DNA of 64,000 bases from Westerdykella aurantiaca. Lineage: Eukaryota; Ascomycota; Dothideomycetes; Pleosporales; Sporormiaceae. The stretch is taken from contig JASJFJ010000001.1 of the NCBI GenBank assembly GCA_030412805.1, positions 932,501 to 996,500 of the forward strand, in the 5' to 3' direction. Every line of letters begins with the position of its first letter. Positions within the stretch are counted from its first letter, which is position 1. The notes below the pieces were generated by a model. The model was not told where the DNA came from. It worked only from the letters and a program-made list of their open reading frames with translations, and made no database searches. A program made the translations under genes and the position numbers. Below are positions 1-9,997 of this stretch, in pieces.

Positions 1-403
1 GCACCGCGACGCCGCTGGGACAGTGCCAGTGGTCGCCATGGGGAGCGCAGGTGGTTGCTGCGGAAAAGCCATGGTCGTGGTCGTGATCGTCATCATGGTC
101 GTCCTCGTGCGCGTGGTCGTCGGGGGTGTCGTCGTTGTGGTCATGGTCGTTGTTATCACCGTCGTCGTGGTCGTGGGGGGCGATGGTTGGGGTGGGGACG
201 CCGGATGGGCAGTCCCTTTGGCGAGTTAGTTAAATTGGTTTGAAGGGAGTGTATATAGGTGTGAGATTGAAGTACCAGTGGTCGTCGTGCGCGACGCAGA
301 GTGCGGACGTCGTCGATGCAGCGGTCCCGGATGCTGTGGTGGATGTCTGCGCGACGATGGCAGCAGGCAGCGCCGCGAGGAGGAACACGAGGATGGACTT
401 CAT
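1..403 (-). CDS. Secreted His/Asp-rich protein with tandem HxDHWxCPSGV motifs (3' end beyond window)
   Basis: Starts at the ATG at 403 with a signal peptide of about 18 residues (MKSILVFLLAALPAAIVA), then a Thr/Ser linker. Exon 1 is 276-403; the intron 216-275 has GTACTT, a CTAACT branch site and an AAG acceptor; exon 2 is 1-215 and stays open to the window edge. The joined frame gives two copies of a motif: C-x2-HDDHWDCPSGV at the splice junction and C-x2-HGDHWHCPSGV near the edge. They are separated by an almost pure His/Asp/Asn tract at about 64-170. The Cys/His spacing suggests metal binding; this is inference, and no named domain was recognised. It is likely extracellular or wall-associated. 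Without the intron the frame stops soon after exon 1, which supports the splice. The + strand frames here, read as Val-rich, are shadows. Confidence 0.6.
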
Positions 404-1328
404 TTCCGATGATTTCGATTTTCAAAAGACTGGTGAAGTTCGGCGCGAAAGGGCGGGAGTCGATGTTGGATATCTCGACCCTGAGCGGACTCGGTGAACC
501 ACGGTTTTGTCGACGAAACGCAGAGCAACGAAACGAAAACGAAGCAAAAACCAGTCGTGCCTTGTTCCCACCTTCTTTTATATCCTCACTCCACCCGCTC
601 CGTGATGAGCACCTGCGCCCCAACACCAAGCTTCTTGTATATTCTTGGCCTGGACAACATTGTGCTCAACCAGTCTTGGAATTCAGCTGTGGAAGAAAAG
701 CAAATCCCAAGACGGGAATCCTGTTGGACGGCGGTCTTTCTCCGGTATTGGGGCGGATGGGATCCAGGAACAATCGGCGGTGGGGAGAAGGAGATGCCGA
801 ATAGGGATGGCGATGCTGGTGAGGTGGTGCGACAGGATGCGACGGGAGGGGTCCAGGTACCGGGTGGAGGGTAGGAACGACTTGGCAATGAAACCGAATG
901 GGGACATGCGGACGCGCGCATTTGAGGCATATTGGAATAGGAAAATCGTCGACTTGGAAACATATCATTTCGTGCCTGAGAGTGTGCCTCCCATATTTTG
1001 ATATCCGGTCGACAGGAGCCGCTTGGCAATGACACCTCACTCACCCATACAGGAAACCACCATATCAACTGCTCAAACGCAATAGCAAGCAAAGGCACTA
1101 CAAGAGAGCGAAATTGAAACTTCAAGCAAAGACTTCATTGTGTCACCAACACCTGCACCGTCCCCACCAACCTCCAACAACAGCATCAACACGATACAAC
1201 CCCTTCAGACCACCTCCACGCCTCCAACGATACCATGGAAACCGTGCTGAAAGGGCCTACGCATACCGGAAACGTCCATTCCCCCCCACTCTTTTCATCT
1301 CCAGCCAGTCTCATTGAGGCAGGCTGTC
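404..1328. other. Intergenic, no gene seen
   Basis: This is the upstream region of the His-rich gene and the downstream region of the repeat-protein gene. The open frames here overlap one another on both strands, lack conserved-looking content and are treated as chance. No RNA gene was recognised. Confidence 0.5.
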
Positions 1329-2662
1329 CTAATGCACATGCATCCCTCCATCCATGCGCGCAGTCTCAATCTCATCCTGCATAGCGGCGCTCTTCTCCAC
1401 GACATCCATATCCATATCTTCATTAGCAGGGATATTGGGGTTCGCCTCCACGGCAGAGCGAGCGGTATGCATCACCATCCCCTCCGCCATACCCATCTTC
1501 TCCGCCTCGGTCGCGGCACCCGCGTACGAGCCGTAGGAGGCGTACGGTCTAAGAACCGTAGATTGTCAGCTGCGTGTACGCCGAACATAGCAAGGGGTAA
1601 AAGGGGGTTCGACTGAAGTCCACCAACTACAAGCATTAGGGAAAACGTACATGTAAGGACCGTACCGCCTATACTGCACCTCCTCCTGCTCCGCACGCCT
1701 GTGAATCTCGCTCGACCCATCGGCCCCCATGGTATTCGTCTCCGCCATACCCGTCTTCTCTGCCTCGGTCGCAGCACCCGCGTACGAGCCGTAGGAGGCG
1801 TACGGTCTAAGAACCGTAGCTTATCAGCTGCATGTACACCGAACATGGCAGGGGGTAAAAGGGCGTTCGAGTGAAGTCCGTGAGCAGTAAGGGAAACGTA
1901 CATGTAACCACGGTACCGCCTATACTGCACCTCCTCCTGCTCCGCCCGCCGCTGAATCCCGCTCGACCCATCGGCACCTATGGTATTAGTCTCAGCCATG
2001 CCCTTCCGCGCAGCTTCGCCATCGACGGAGGCGGGGTACGTGCCGTAGTAGCCGTACGGCCTGTGGAAACGGTGAGTGGGCACGAAGAGATTATCGTACG
2101 GCCGTCGACTTACCGGTAGCTCCCATAGTACCTCTTGGCCCTTCGCTGGGCCGTCTCCTTGTTCGCGGCCTCAGTGTCGGCAGCGGGTCCGTACCAAACA
2201 TACGTCCCGTACGCGCCATAATCACCGTACCGTCTGCAACGAGTGAGTTGGGAAGACATCGCAAGTGACACCATGGGTTACGTACCCATAACCTGCGTCC
2301 GCTCTCTTGGCCAGCCCATCGGCCATGCCCTTCCTCGCGGCCTCGGGATCCGCGGCTTCTGGGTACCACTTGTAGATGGCGTACGAGCCGTATGGACTGT
2401 GCACTCATTAGCAACGCACGGGGAAAGGCAGTGCTTTAGGAACTCACGTGTAGCTCCCGTAGGATCTCTTCCTCATGGCATCAGCGTCTACTGAAGCAGG
2501 ATATTCGGAGTGAGCGTCATAGCGGCCGTTGGGACTATACGCGGATGAGTTTCGTCGCACTGATGATGGCAGGAAGACATACGCGGGAGACCAATATGCG
2601 GGGGCGGCGGCAGCAGCGGCCACCAAGCCGGCCACGACGAGGGTCACAGTATTCAAATGCAT
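1329..2662 (-). CDS. Secreted Tyr-rich repeat protein with dibasic (Kex2-like) sites; candidate RiPP (dikaritin/KEP-type) precursor
   Basis: Six exons (2448-2662, 2286-2396, 2114-2233, 1902-2060, 1651-1806, 1329-1548) join in frame to 326 residues; introns are 51-102 bp. The ATG at 2662 starts a signal peptide (hydrophobic, ending in an Ala run before PAYW). The rest is built of units, roughly one per exon. Each has a Tyr-rich stretch (YGSY, YYGSY, YGPY, YASYGSY) and an acidic/Ala spacer (EAARKGMA, TEAEKxGMAE). Units are bordered by KR or RR; eight dibasic positions were counted. There is no Cys. Known fungal dikaritin precursors have a signal peptide, dibasic-separated repeats and Tyr-containing cores, and sit beside UstYa oxidases. 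One such oxidase lies 1.16 kb away, divergently transcribed. No product can be predicted. The alternative is a Tyr-rich wall protein. Exons 5-6 with their introns are a recent tandem duplication. Confidence 0.7.
1430..1901 (-). repeat. Tandem duplication of intron plus exon inside the repeat-protein gene
   Basis: Intron 4 with exon 5 (1651-1901) and intron 5 with the start of exon 6 (about 1430-1650) are near-copies with a period of about 258 bp. Both introns start GTACGTTT and end with CTACGGTTCTTAG. Both share a CCCTTTTACCCC core and the following exon beginning CCGTACGCCTCCTACGGCTC. Intron similarity means the duplication was recent and included non-coding DNA. Confidence 0.85.
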
Positions 2663-3818
2663 CGTAGGCAAGGTTCAAAATCTTTCCTCGGAGTCTGGCG
2701 AGAGGAGTTCCGTTAGGCTCCGGTATATGGCCTGACAGTCGAATGTTCCGCCCCAGGAAGGCGACCTTATGTAGGGAAAAGAACAATCCTCCTTCGAAGA
2801 AACGCACCGTGAATAGCGTGACAATCCGCCATTCCGGCCAATAATGGCCATGGTAGTGCGCAAGGTCATGATGCCACGTCTGGTCGGGAAGCTAGATCTA
2901 GCGTAAGCTGTGAGACATCATAGAATGAGCGAATGCGAAGCCGTGGTGATGCATTTAGTAACGTTGGTTTGAAGGTCAATGGAGTATGGTTACTCTCACA
3001 GGTCACGAGAGGATATCGTGCAACGAGACAGATACCATCCCGAGGAGCAATAGCAAACCAGACGGGTAGATCCAGATCGAGCGTCCAAACCGGATATTAG
3101 TATGGAGATGGTGCCTACCGTCGGAGTGAAGAATTAGGGGTCCGTCAGTGCGGGAGGGAGACAATGCGGTCCTGGAGGAACCTGAGTGACCGTTTGAAGG
3201 GGAAAGAGCATGTTGCTTGGGTCTGCAGTACGTTTGATCGGGTAATATCCATCTCACCTCCATTATCCATGCCCAGACGGTATGTATCCACACTTCGGAT
3301 TTTCGGGTGGAGAAAAGAGCGAACTCGATAGCGGCTATGTGCACATGTCCCGTCAATGTGATGTGGTTGAAGGTTGTGAAACAAGATCGTACAGAAACGA
3401 CATGCTACATGATCTTGCAATACGGAAAACTATCGGCTACGGCTGTTGACGACGTGTGGAGACGTGAATGGGCGCAACATTAGGCGAATGGCGAAGTGGG
3501 AGAGGGCGTGGACGACTTGTACCATGGTTCCTGCAATCAGATCTCGTCCCAGGGATGCTAAGAAAGGCCACTGAATGATCCGTAGTACACCAGAGTGATG
3601 TTTGTTGCATCCTAGTGATACCAGAACGGTCATCTGCATCGGAAGGGGAACACCGATATAGGCAGAGCGAAGTGGCCGATGGCGCCATGGTCTGGGAGTA
3701 ATCGGGACTGGAAACCAAGACAGGAGGGCCATTTCTTCGCATTTGAGCGGTGTGGTGCTAGTACACTGCTGAAGCTCTCCATCTTCAACGCCATCTAGGT
3801 TTCCCGAATCAAGGCAAC
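2663..3818. other. Divergent promoter region between repeat protein and UstYa gene; contains unexplained frames
   Basis: This is the 1.16 kb between two divergently transcribed genes. On the minus strand at 3003-3756 there are three overlapping frames of 90-117 residues. One ends in a hydrophobic stretch (SGLLLLLGMVSVSL) and another contains WAWIME-type residues. I found no set of good splice sites that joins them into one protein, and I recognise no family. It may be a decayed small membrane-protein gene or only promoter sequence. Confidence 0.35.
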
Positions 3819-4886
3819 ATGTTCGGCCGTCTCTTCCACACTCCTGCGAAATTCAATCAACGGCGGGATAAAGGGGATGGGGACGATGAGGCGCTCCTTG
3901 ACTCTTCCTCATCAAGCTCTGATCCGCTCCAAGGGCCCGTCTGTGATTGCGATGTCAAAGGTGTTCGAATAGCCATTCGCACGACCCTGCTATGTACGGC
4001 CGTCTATCTCGGCATCGGCATATGGTTCGGATACATTTTAAGAGGGACACAATTCGTAGCTGACGCGGACGACTTCTGTCTCCACCACATCTCACATTAC
4101 TGTACGCGCCATCGTGGGACTGGGACTCTAGGCCAATGTTGATGTTTCTCAGCGCCCTTGGTAAACGAAGTAAAGCCGAACTGGCGGACGGTTCAATATA
4201 ACGGGAGTTTCTTCCATACGAGCATATACCGTCAATCGCCCTCACCAGAAGTTGATGCTGCGTGGGAGGCGCTGGGAATAGACTGTAAGTGAAAACAAAA
4301 GTTCATTCTACGGATCTGAAACCTGACACGGGATCCTCTAGACCGTAGTATCGTGGTCCCTGAGAGCGAGGCAGAGAAGACGGGACTACGACATGACCAG
4401 GTCAAGGTCAGCCAGCTGTACGGCGGCGGGTTTCCAGGCAACGTCGAAGGATTGCATCATTTGCACTGTTTGGTGAGCATGAGCATCCAGCAGCTGGCCC
4501 CCGGGTTGCTACTGACGAGTTCGCAGAACCTCCTCCGAAAGGCGTTGGTGTGGAACTACGACTATTACAAGGAGAAGAAGGAGGGAGCCTTTGTCAACAG
4601 CGAGTATGTTGTCAGGTATCATGTCACCCATTGCATGGACATTATCCGGCAGCAGCTGATGTGCAATACCGACATTGGGGTCCTCGGCCAGGTGTGGTAT
4701 CATCCTGAAGGGGAGCCGGCGCCGATTCCCTTTGTCGACTTTAATACCAAACACAGGTGTAGGGATTTTGAGGCAATCAGGAACTGGGCCGAAGCACATC
4801 AGTTGCCGCCAGAGTCGGAGGTGGATATGAGCCGTTTCTATGAGATGCCGAAGCCGGGAGACACGATATATCCCGAGATTCCTTAG
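3819..4886 (+). CDS. UstYa-family (DUF3328) membrane oxidase
   Basis: Four exons (3819-4101, 4153-4284, 4342-4472, 4527-4886) give 301 residues, a usual length for the family. A cytoplasmic N-terminus with a Ser/Asp run is followed by one membrane segment at about residues 50-72. Then come the HYSP-type segment right after the first splice, and both family signatures: HHLHC (about 177-181) and HVTHC (about 213-217). These HxxHC motifs are the proposed metal-binding site. UstYa proteins catalyse oxidative cyclisation of ribosomal peptides, for example Tyr side-chain crosslinks in ustiloxin- and asperipin-type products; some act on other natural products. The divergently transcribed Tyr-rich, dibasic-repeat protein is the obvious candidate substrate. 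No tyrosinase, methyltransferase, second UstY or peptidase lies nearby inside the window, so any locus is minimal or extends to the left. Confidence 0.9.
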
Positions 4887-5066
4887 GGGCGGGTGGCTCT
4901 GTCGGGAGGGTGAGGATAAATCCCATCATCATATAGGGTACACATACCGTTGCAGAAACCTTGGAATGGTATGAGTTCTTGTTCCGTCGTCCGGAGGCTC
5001 TCCGCGATCCTGGTCCGATATTCCAAATCGCTGTCTGATCAACCATCTGGATGTGGTGGGCATGAA

Positions 5067-5741
5067 TTAATTTTGCCTAGGTTTAACAACGCCATCGTGG
5101 ATGATGTAGTAGGTGATGGTGCTATCAGAGTCGGCGGTAGCTAACACTACCCTTTTCGTTGTCCTCCAAAGATTGGGGCTGTTCTTCTCTTCAGTGGCTG
5201 GAGTCTCACTGCTTGGAGGAACGATGCTGATGCCATTGAAGACGTCGCTCAAGCGATGAAGCGTCCACTTCTCGTTCAGCCTTGTTGGCAGGACCCATTC
5301 GTGCTCCGGCGCAGCTTCGACATCCAATGTATCATGTGCCTGCTTGTTCGTTTTCCGTTTGAGGTCGGCATTCTTGAGAAGCTCGATCTGCTCGTCAGGA
5401 TGGACGTAGAGTCGTTGGGGAGGAAGGCCTGATATCAACGGTCGAGGGAGCGGTTTTTCGGATATAGGAGAGTGGGTATGAATGCGCAAGTCGGTCCAGG
5501 AATGCTGGTATCTCAGATTGTGCTCAACCTGGAGAGCTAGAGCGTGCAAATCGGGCAGGTGGACGGTATCCGAGGATTTCACAAGCGATTCGACGATGAG
5601 CGTCTGCAGCGGGGAAGGCAGGACATTCGGTTTCAGGCCTGGCGGAAGCGTCGTCATTTTGCGCGAGGGTGCCAGCAGCGGTGAAGGGCGTGGGAGAGGA
5701 TAATTGGCCGCGGGGGATGGAACCTTGGAAGATGTTCCCAT
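5067..5741 (-). CDS. SEN15: tRNA-splicing endonuclease subunit Sen15
   Basis: Single exon, 224 residues, ending in the characteristic C-terminus IIHDGVVKPRQN. Upstream of that are the endonuclease-fold segment LATADSDSTITYYI and an N-terminal helical part with HALALQVEHNLRYQHSW. Sen15 is a non-catalytic subunit of the heterotetrameric nuclease that removes introns from pre-tRNA. The first in-frame ATG (5741) is used; a second at about 5657 (MTTLPPGL) is possible and would drop a Pro-rich leader. It is convergent with the UstYa gene, 180 bp away, so it marks the housekeeping border of the putative peptide locus. Confidence 0.85.
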   Translation of the reverse strand: MGTSSKVPSPAANYPLPRPSPLLAPSRKMTTLPPGLKPNVLPSPLQTLIVESLVKSSDTVHLPDLHALALQVEHNLRYQHSWTDLRIHTHSPISEKPLPRPLISGLPPQRLYVHPDEQIELLKNADLKRKTNKQAHDTLDVEAAPEHEWVLPTRLNEKWTLHRLSDVFNGISIVPPSSETPATEEKNSPNLWRTTKRVVLATADSDSTITYYIIHDGVVKPRQN

Positions 5742-5986
5742 TCAGCGCCGAGCGGTGCTGTTAGCTGTTGCGGGAAGGAGGAAGAGGCGTGCCAAGGCGC
5801 CACCAGCGCGATCATCCAACCAACCTGATCAGAGATGTGTAAGCTTGGAGGCCTTTTTTTGTGTGAGGCAGTGCATCAAACAAACGGATCTCTCCTACAC
5901 CTGCAAATATACTTTGTCCTGTCTGGAATCCCTCAACTGTTACCTCAACTTCATCACAAATCTTGGACATTCTACCTCTCTTCAAC

Positions 5987-6552
5987 ATGCGTTCACCAAT
6001 CTTGGCATCGGCTGTCTTGATGCTTGCTCAGGCAATGCCTTCATGGAGTCAAACAACCGAGGGCGGCTTTACGATCCAGACGATTGAGGTCCCAACAGAT
6101 CTTCCAGTTCCATCAAATCCGCCAGGCTCCGTGGGTGGAACTTCAAGTATGTATTGAGCATGCATACAACGGAGCATGAGGAAGGTATTAATAACCTCAC
6201 TACAGGCGAAGTCGGGCCCATCGAAATCACCGATTCATTTTCCGTCTCCATCCCACCCGAGCTCTCCTCACTGCTCGCAACTGACACAGGCGTGATGTCC
6301 ATCCCAGCCGGCGAGACTCCTCTGTCTACCTCCACTAGCCATACATCCGCGACGCCGTCACCAAGCCACACGTCCGGGACGCCCTCACCAAGCACCACAC
6401 CGAAGCCCTCAGGCTCGGCATCCACGTCACCGTCTCAGTCCCCTACGAGTGCTGCTGCTCCAGGCCAGACTGCAGGCCGTAGTGGCTCTCTCCTGGCCGC
6501 GACCGTGTCTGGGTTGTCTCTGGCATTTGGCTTCGCTTGGATGTTGCTGTAG
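5987..6552 (+). CDS. GPI-anchored Ser/Thr/Pro-rich surface protein
   Basis: Exons 5987-6146 and 6206-6552 (59 bp intron, GTATGT to CTACAG) give 168 residues. A signal peptide (MRSPILASAVLMLAQAMPSW) is followed by a short unique region with FTIQTIEVPTDLP, then a Ser/Thr/Pro-rich stalk with repeated HTSxTPSPS. The C-terminus is a hydrophobic tail (LLAATVSGLSLAFGFAWMLL) after small residues, the classical GPI-attachment signal. The stalk is probably O-mannosylated. It is a cell-wall or plasma-membrane surface protein of unknown function. Confidence 0.75.
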
Positions 6553-7130
6553 GCGTCATGAACTGGTCAACTAGCCAATTTCCTTGCGAGAATGTCCAAT
6601 ACCACCACATGCGTTACGATGTATATATAACGAACAAACAATACGATCGTCTCCCATCCATTTACAGCTGAGCTTGAAGCTGATGGAACAAAGTTTCAGG
6701 GTCCTCCAGCTGCGCATGCGGGGAATGGGGAATCGGGGGAGCTCTTGTCCTTTTCTGGACTAGCGCATCTGTGGAAGACCAGCCACGACTGCGATGGCTT
6801 GTCCCTGCCCTCACTCTATTGAGACGACCATGACCCTGCTGCCACCATCTCACAGACAAGCAGGTTTTTCACCCTTCCATCATGCGGTTACCACTCTGAA
6901 CGGTCGTTCTGCTCCAGGAAGCGAACTTGTCAGGTTACATTTCAAGCCAGAGTGGCGAATCGCGACCACGTATATCCACCCGCACTTGACGTAGGGGGGC
7001 TGGCCGCGTAAACAATCGATCTTCACAAGGGGCTACATCATCATTGGACCATTGTACTCATCATATACGGTATCGATACCTTTCTCTCGAAGCCGCCGCC
7101 AACTTGTCTCGTTCTCGCGATCGCGCCATC
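6553..7130. other. Intergenic, no gene seen
   Basis: Holds the 3' region of the GPI protein and the promoter/5' leader of the next gene. Only short overlapping frames; nothing recognised. Confidence 0.5.
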
Positions 7131-8600
7131 ATGGCTCCCTCCAATGCAGACGTCCCGACTCCTGTCTCTTTCCCCTTCCCACCGATTGACCCGGAGAATG
7201 GCACTGCGAACTCCCCGACCACCACCCAGCGCCGCTCCCGCACGTCGACAATGGCCTCCAATGCTTCGAGCCGGATACGCGCCGCAAGTATAAAGTTCAT
7301 GGAGGCTTCGCCCCCGCCCGGCATGTGGGCTGCCACTGGCTCTGTCGCCGCCAGAGCCCCTACCCTATCTGACATTCGACGAGGATCGTTCGGTTCCTCC
7401 GGTTGGCAAGAGGAGCCACAGGGGAGCACAGATGAACTCGCGGGAGATGCCTCGGACGGCAGTGCCAGACCCCACGGCGCAAGAAGGGCTATCACACAGA
7501 GCAGCGGACACGCAAGCACCCCGAGGACCCCACAGGCAAGAGCATCTCCAAGCGCGGTCAGTGCACTTGGTACTGAGCCTTTCCCTCCTGTCACAGAGGA
7601 ACCAAAGACAGCGGTGCCGCTTAACAAGGACTCCTCGGCCGTCATTCGAGAAACCAGCAACGAGCAGGACCCGTCTATTGGATATAAGGAGAGCGTGGAA
7701 GTTGATGGAGGGAAGGAGAGGCCATCGAAGACGCGTCGGGTATGTAAAACTCTCCCCTGACCCGGCATGTCCTAACATTCCCAGTATTCCAATGGCTATA
7801 TCCCGCCCCCAAAGGTTCCCTGGACAAGAACTGTTGCGATAGGACTGAAAGGGTTCTGGAAGTGGTACCTTACTCCCGCCGGATTTCTCATTACCATCTA
7901 CGGCCTCAACGTAGTCGCCTGGGGAGGCATGCTCTTCCTCCTCCTCTGCAACGCCGCCCCGGCAATGTGTAAGCCGACTTGCAACGACATCAACTCACCG
8001 AGAAGGAAATGGATCGAGGTTGACTCTCAGATTCTCAACGCATTGTTCTGTGTGACTGGCTTTGGTCTTGCTCCGTGGAGATTTCGCGACTTGTACTGGT
8101 GGGCTTGGTGGAGGCTTGGTGGAGTAAAGCGGAGGGAGACTGGTATTAGACGGCTGGCCGGCATCCACCGCGGGTGGTACCGCCTCCAACGTTCGAATGA
8201 ACTTCCCCCCGACGCTTCTGCAAAGAATGTCAACCCCGAGGACCCATCCGTTCCCATACCAGTCGAGAAGATACCCGACCCCCCGCCCACTGGTGTCCAT
8301 GCGCCGCCGACAAAACCTTGGAAGATGGACTTCGTCGTCTGGATGAACGTCTGGAACACCTTCTTTCAGGTAGTCCTGTGCTTCTACATGTGGCACTACA
8401 ACCGCTACGAACGTCCATCTTGGGCGACCGGATTGTTCGTCGCGTTGGGATGCATCGTCGCCGGCCTCGGCGGCATCATGATGTACCACGAGGGGAAGTA
8501 CGTGAAGAGAGTCGAAGGGGTTCCCATCCCGAAAGGCTACGAAAACTACAACCTCGATCCAGAGGCACAGGCACCCACACAGCAGGGCGTCAAGCCTTAA
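7131..8600 (+). CDS. DUF2985-family multi-pass membrane protein
   Basis: Exons 7131-7739 and 7785-8600 (45 bp intron with a CCTAACATTCCCAG end) give 474 residues. About 200 N-terminal residues are disordered, Ser/Thr/Pro-rich and presumably cytosolic. Exon 2 holds the DUF2985 core: the PPPKVPWTRT entry, membrane segments around FLITIYGLNVVAWGGMLFLL and the signature WIEVDSQILNALFCVTGFGL-APWRFRDLYWW. Two further membrane segments (NTFFQVVLCFYMW; GLFVALGCIVAGLGGIMMY) follow. The family is common in filamentous ascomycetes and its biochemical role is unknown. An in-frame upstream ATG exists at 7044, but MAPSNADVP at 7131 has the more typical start and is used. Confidence 0.8.
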
Positions 8601-9190
8601 CATCCATATGATCATCATTGTTAGTCAGCCTAGCCTTTTTGTATGCAGTCCTCCTGTTGTTGATTGGGCCGGCAGGACCGGCCTGCTTGGCGTCTGGGAC
8701 TAAGATACCCGTCCGCTACAAGGACAACCTACGTACACGCTTGTAATACATGTTTCCATCGTTGTCCTTGTAGGAACTATCAAGAGGCGCATTGGTAAAG
8801 AGGCTATTTTCGCCGTGAACCATCAAGACGTTTCCACACATACCGTCTGCTTACGAAGCATCTTCGAAGAAGTGGCAAAGAACTGCTAGAACCCTGTCGC
8901 TCAGATGACCGCTACACCGGAAACTGGATCTGCTGTAGACTTCTATTTACCTTATGACGTCTGCGGGGAGTCGGAAGTCGGGATAAATTTCCAATCGTGC
9001 TGACCGCGCGGTGGCACGCGACCCGTACGAGGTAGCATCGTCTTCCTTTGTTAGTCCTTCTCATTACTTGTGCCTAACAAGACGTTATTCCTACATCGCC
9101 TTCCCGAGATTCACTTTGCAGGTCTCTTCTCACATACGATATACCCTTCCTCTGCATCTGACGTTGTCCTTGGACCTACACAGCTCTTTG
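8601..9190. other. Intergenic, no gene seen
   Basis: 3' region of the DUF2985 gene and promoter of the Q-rich gene. A pyrimidine-rich stretch at about 9050-9180 precedes the next start codon, as in many fungal promoters. Confidence 0.5.
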
Positions 9191-9997
9191 ATGGCAGCAG
9201 CGGAATACTACTACGGCACCGCCGGCGCACAGGCACTCAACGGGACACATCATTCATACCAGCAACAGAGCCCAAGCTCACAGTTTGATCAGTATGCGAT
9301 TCTTCCGCCGCCGCCACCCTATTCACCACACCCGCCGCAACATCCACAACAACAGCAGCAACAGCCGTACCAGCAGCCACAGCCATACCAACAGCAAGCA
9401 TATCAACAGCCATATCAGCAACATACCTATCCTTCGCTCTCAACCCTTTCTCTCCGACCCTCCCACCCCCAAAGAGGCCGAGCCACCACTGCCGCGCCGT
9501 CATACTACCAAACACCACAATACGCGCCTCAGGATTTGCGAGCTAAGCAAGATACTCTAGGCTTGCCTCTTCAGAACCGGAGAAGTCGTTCGCAGCCTGC
9601 GCGAGTGCGGTTCGCCGACGAGGTAGACAGGGACACCGACAGCTCTTCCTCATCCTCCTACGAGGACCCTAGAGAAAAAGATGGACATCGGAGCAGCCAC
9701 TCACACCCCCATCCCCGTTCCCGCGGCAAACGGCGCCACCGGCATCGACATCATCGCCACCACTCGCACGAGGATGCCGACGCCAACGACTCTCGGGAGT
9801 CCGACCGGTCGGAGCGTATCCATCGGCGCGAGCGGAGGGATCGAGACACGTTCCTGGGCGCTGGGGCGGGAGGGATCGTCGGGGATCTGATTTTCCCCGG
9901 TCTGGGGACGGCGGCGGGGTTGTTGCTCGGTGGGTATGGGGGGAGGAAGTATGCGAAGAAGAAGAGTAGTAGGGATGGGGAGGAGTGGAGGGGGTGA
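9191..9997 (+). CDS. Gln/Tyr-rich, Arg/His-rich protein with C-terminal glycine zipper
   Basis: 268 residues in one exon from ATG 9191 (MAAAEYYYG); the open frame extends upstream but that part is promoter-like. Order: a Q/P/Y-rich prion-like segment (PQQQQQQPYQQP, repeated YQQ); a Ser/Thr part with RVRFADEVDRDTDSSSSSSY; a dense basic His/Arg/Ser block (RHRHHRHHSHED); then a Gly-zipper hydrophobic hairpin (FLGAGAGGIVGDLIFPGLGTA followed by GLLLGGYGG) and a Lys-rich tail. Gly-zipper hairpins insert into or oligomerise at membranes in other proteins. The combination with a low-complexity Q-rich region suggests a stress- or membrane-associated assembly factor, but no function is known to me. Confidence 0.65.
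   Translation: MAAAEYYYGTAGAQALNGTHHSYQQQSPSSQFDQYAILPPPPPYSPHPPQHPQQQQQQPYQQPQPYQQQAYQQPYQQHTYPSLSTLSLRPSHPQRGRATTAAPSYYQTPQYAPQDLRAKQDTLGLPLQNRRSRSQPARVRFADEVDRDTDSSSSSSYEDPREKDGHRSSHSHPHPRSRGKRRHRHRHHRHHSHEDADANDSRESDRSERIHRRERRDRDTFLGAGAGGIVGDLIFPGLGTAAGLLLGGYGGRKYAKKKSSRDGEEWRG

Noticed and set aside
1472..2083. 203-codon minus-strand frame reading through introns of the repeat protein
   Set aside because: It needs both near-identical introns to be read as protein. Splicing them out gives a continuous in-frame repeat protein with a normal stop.
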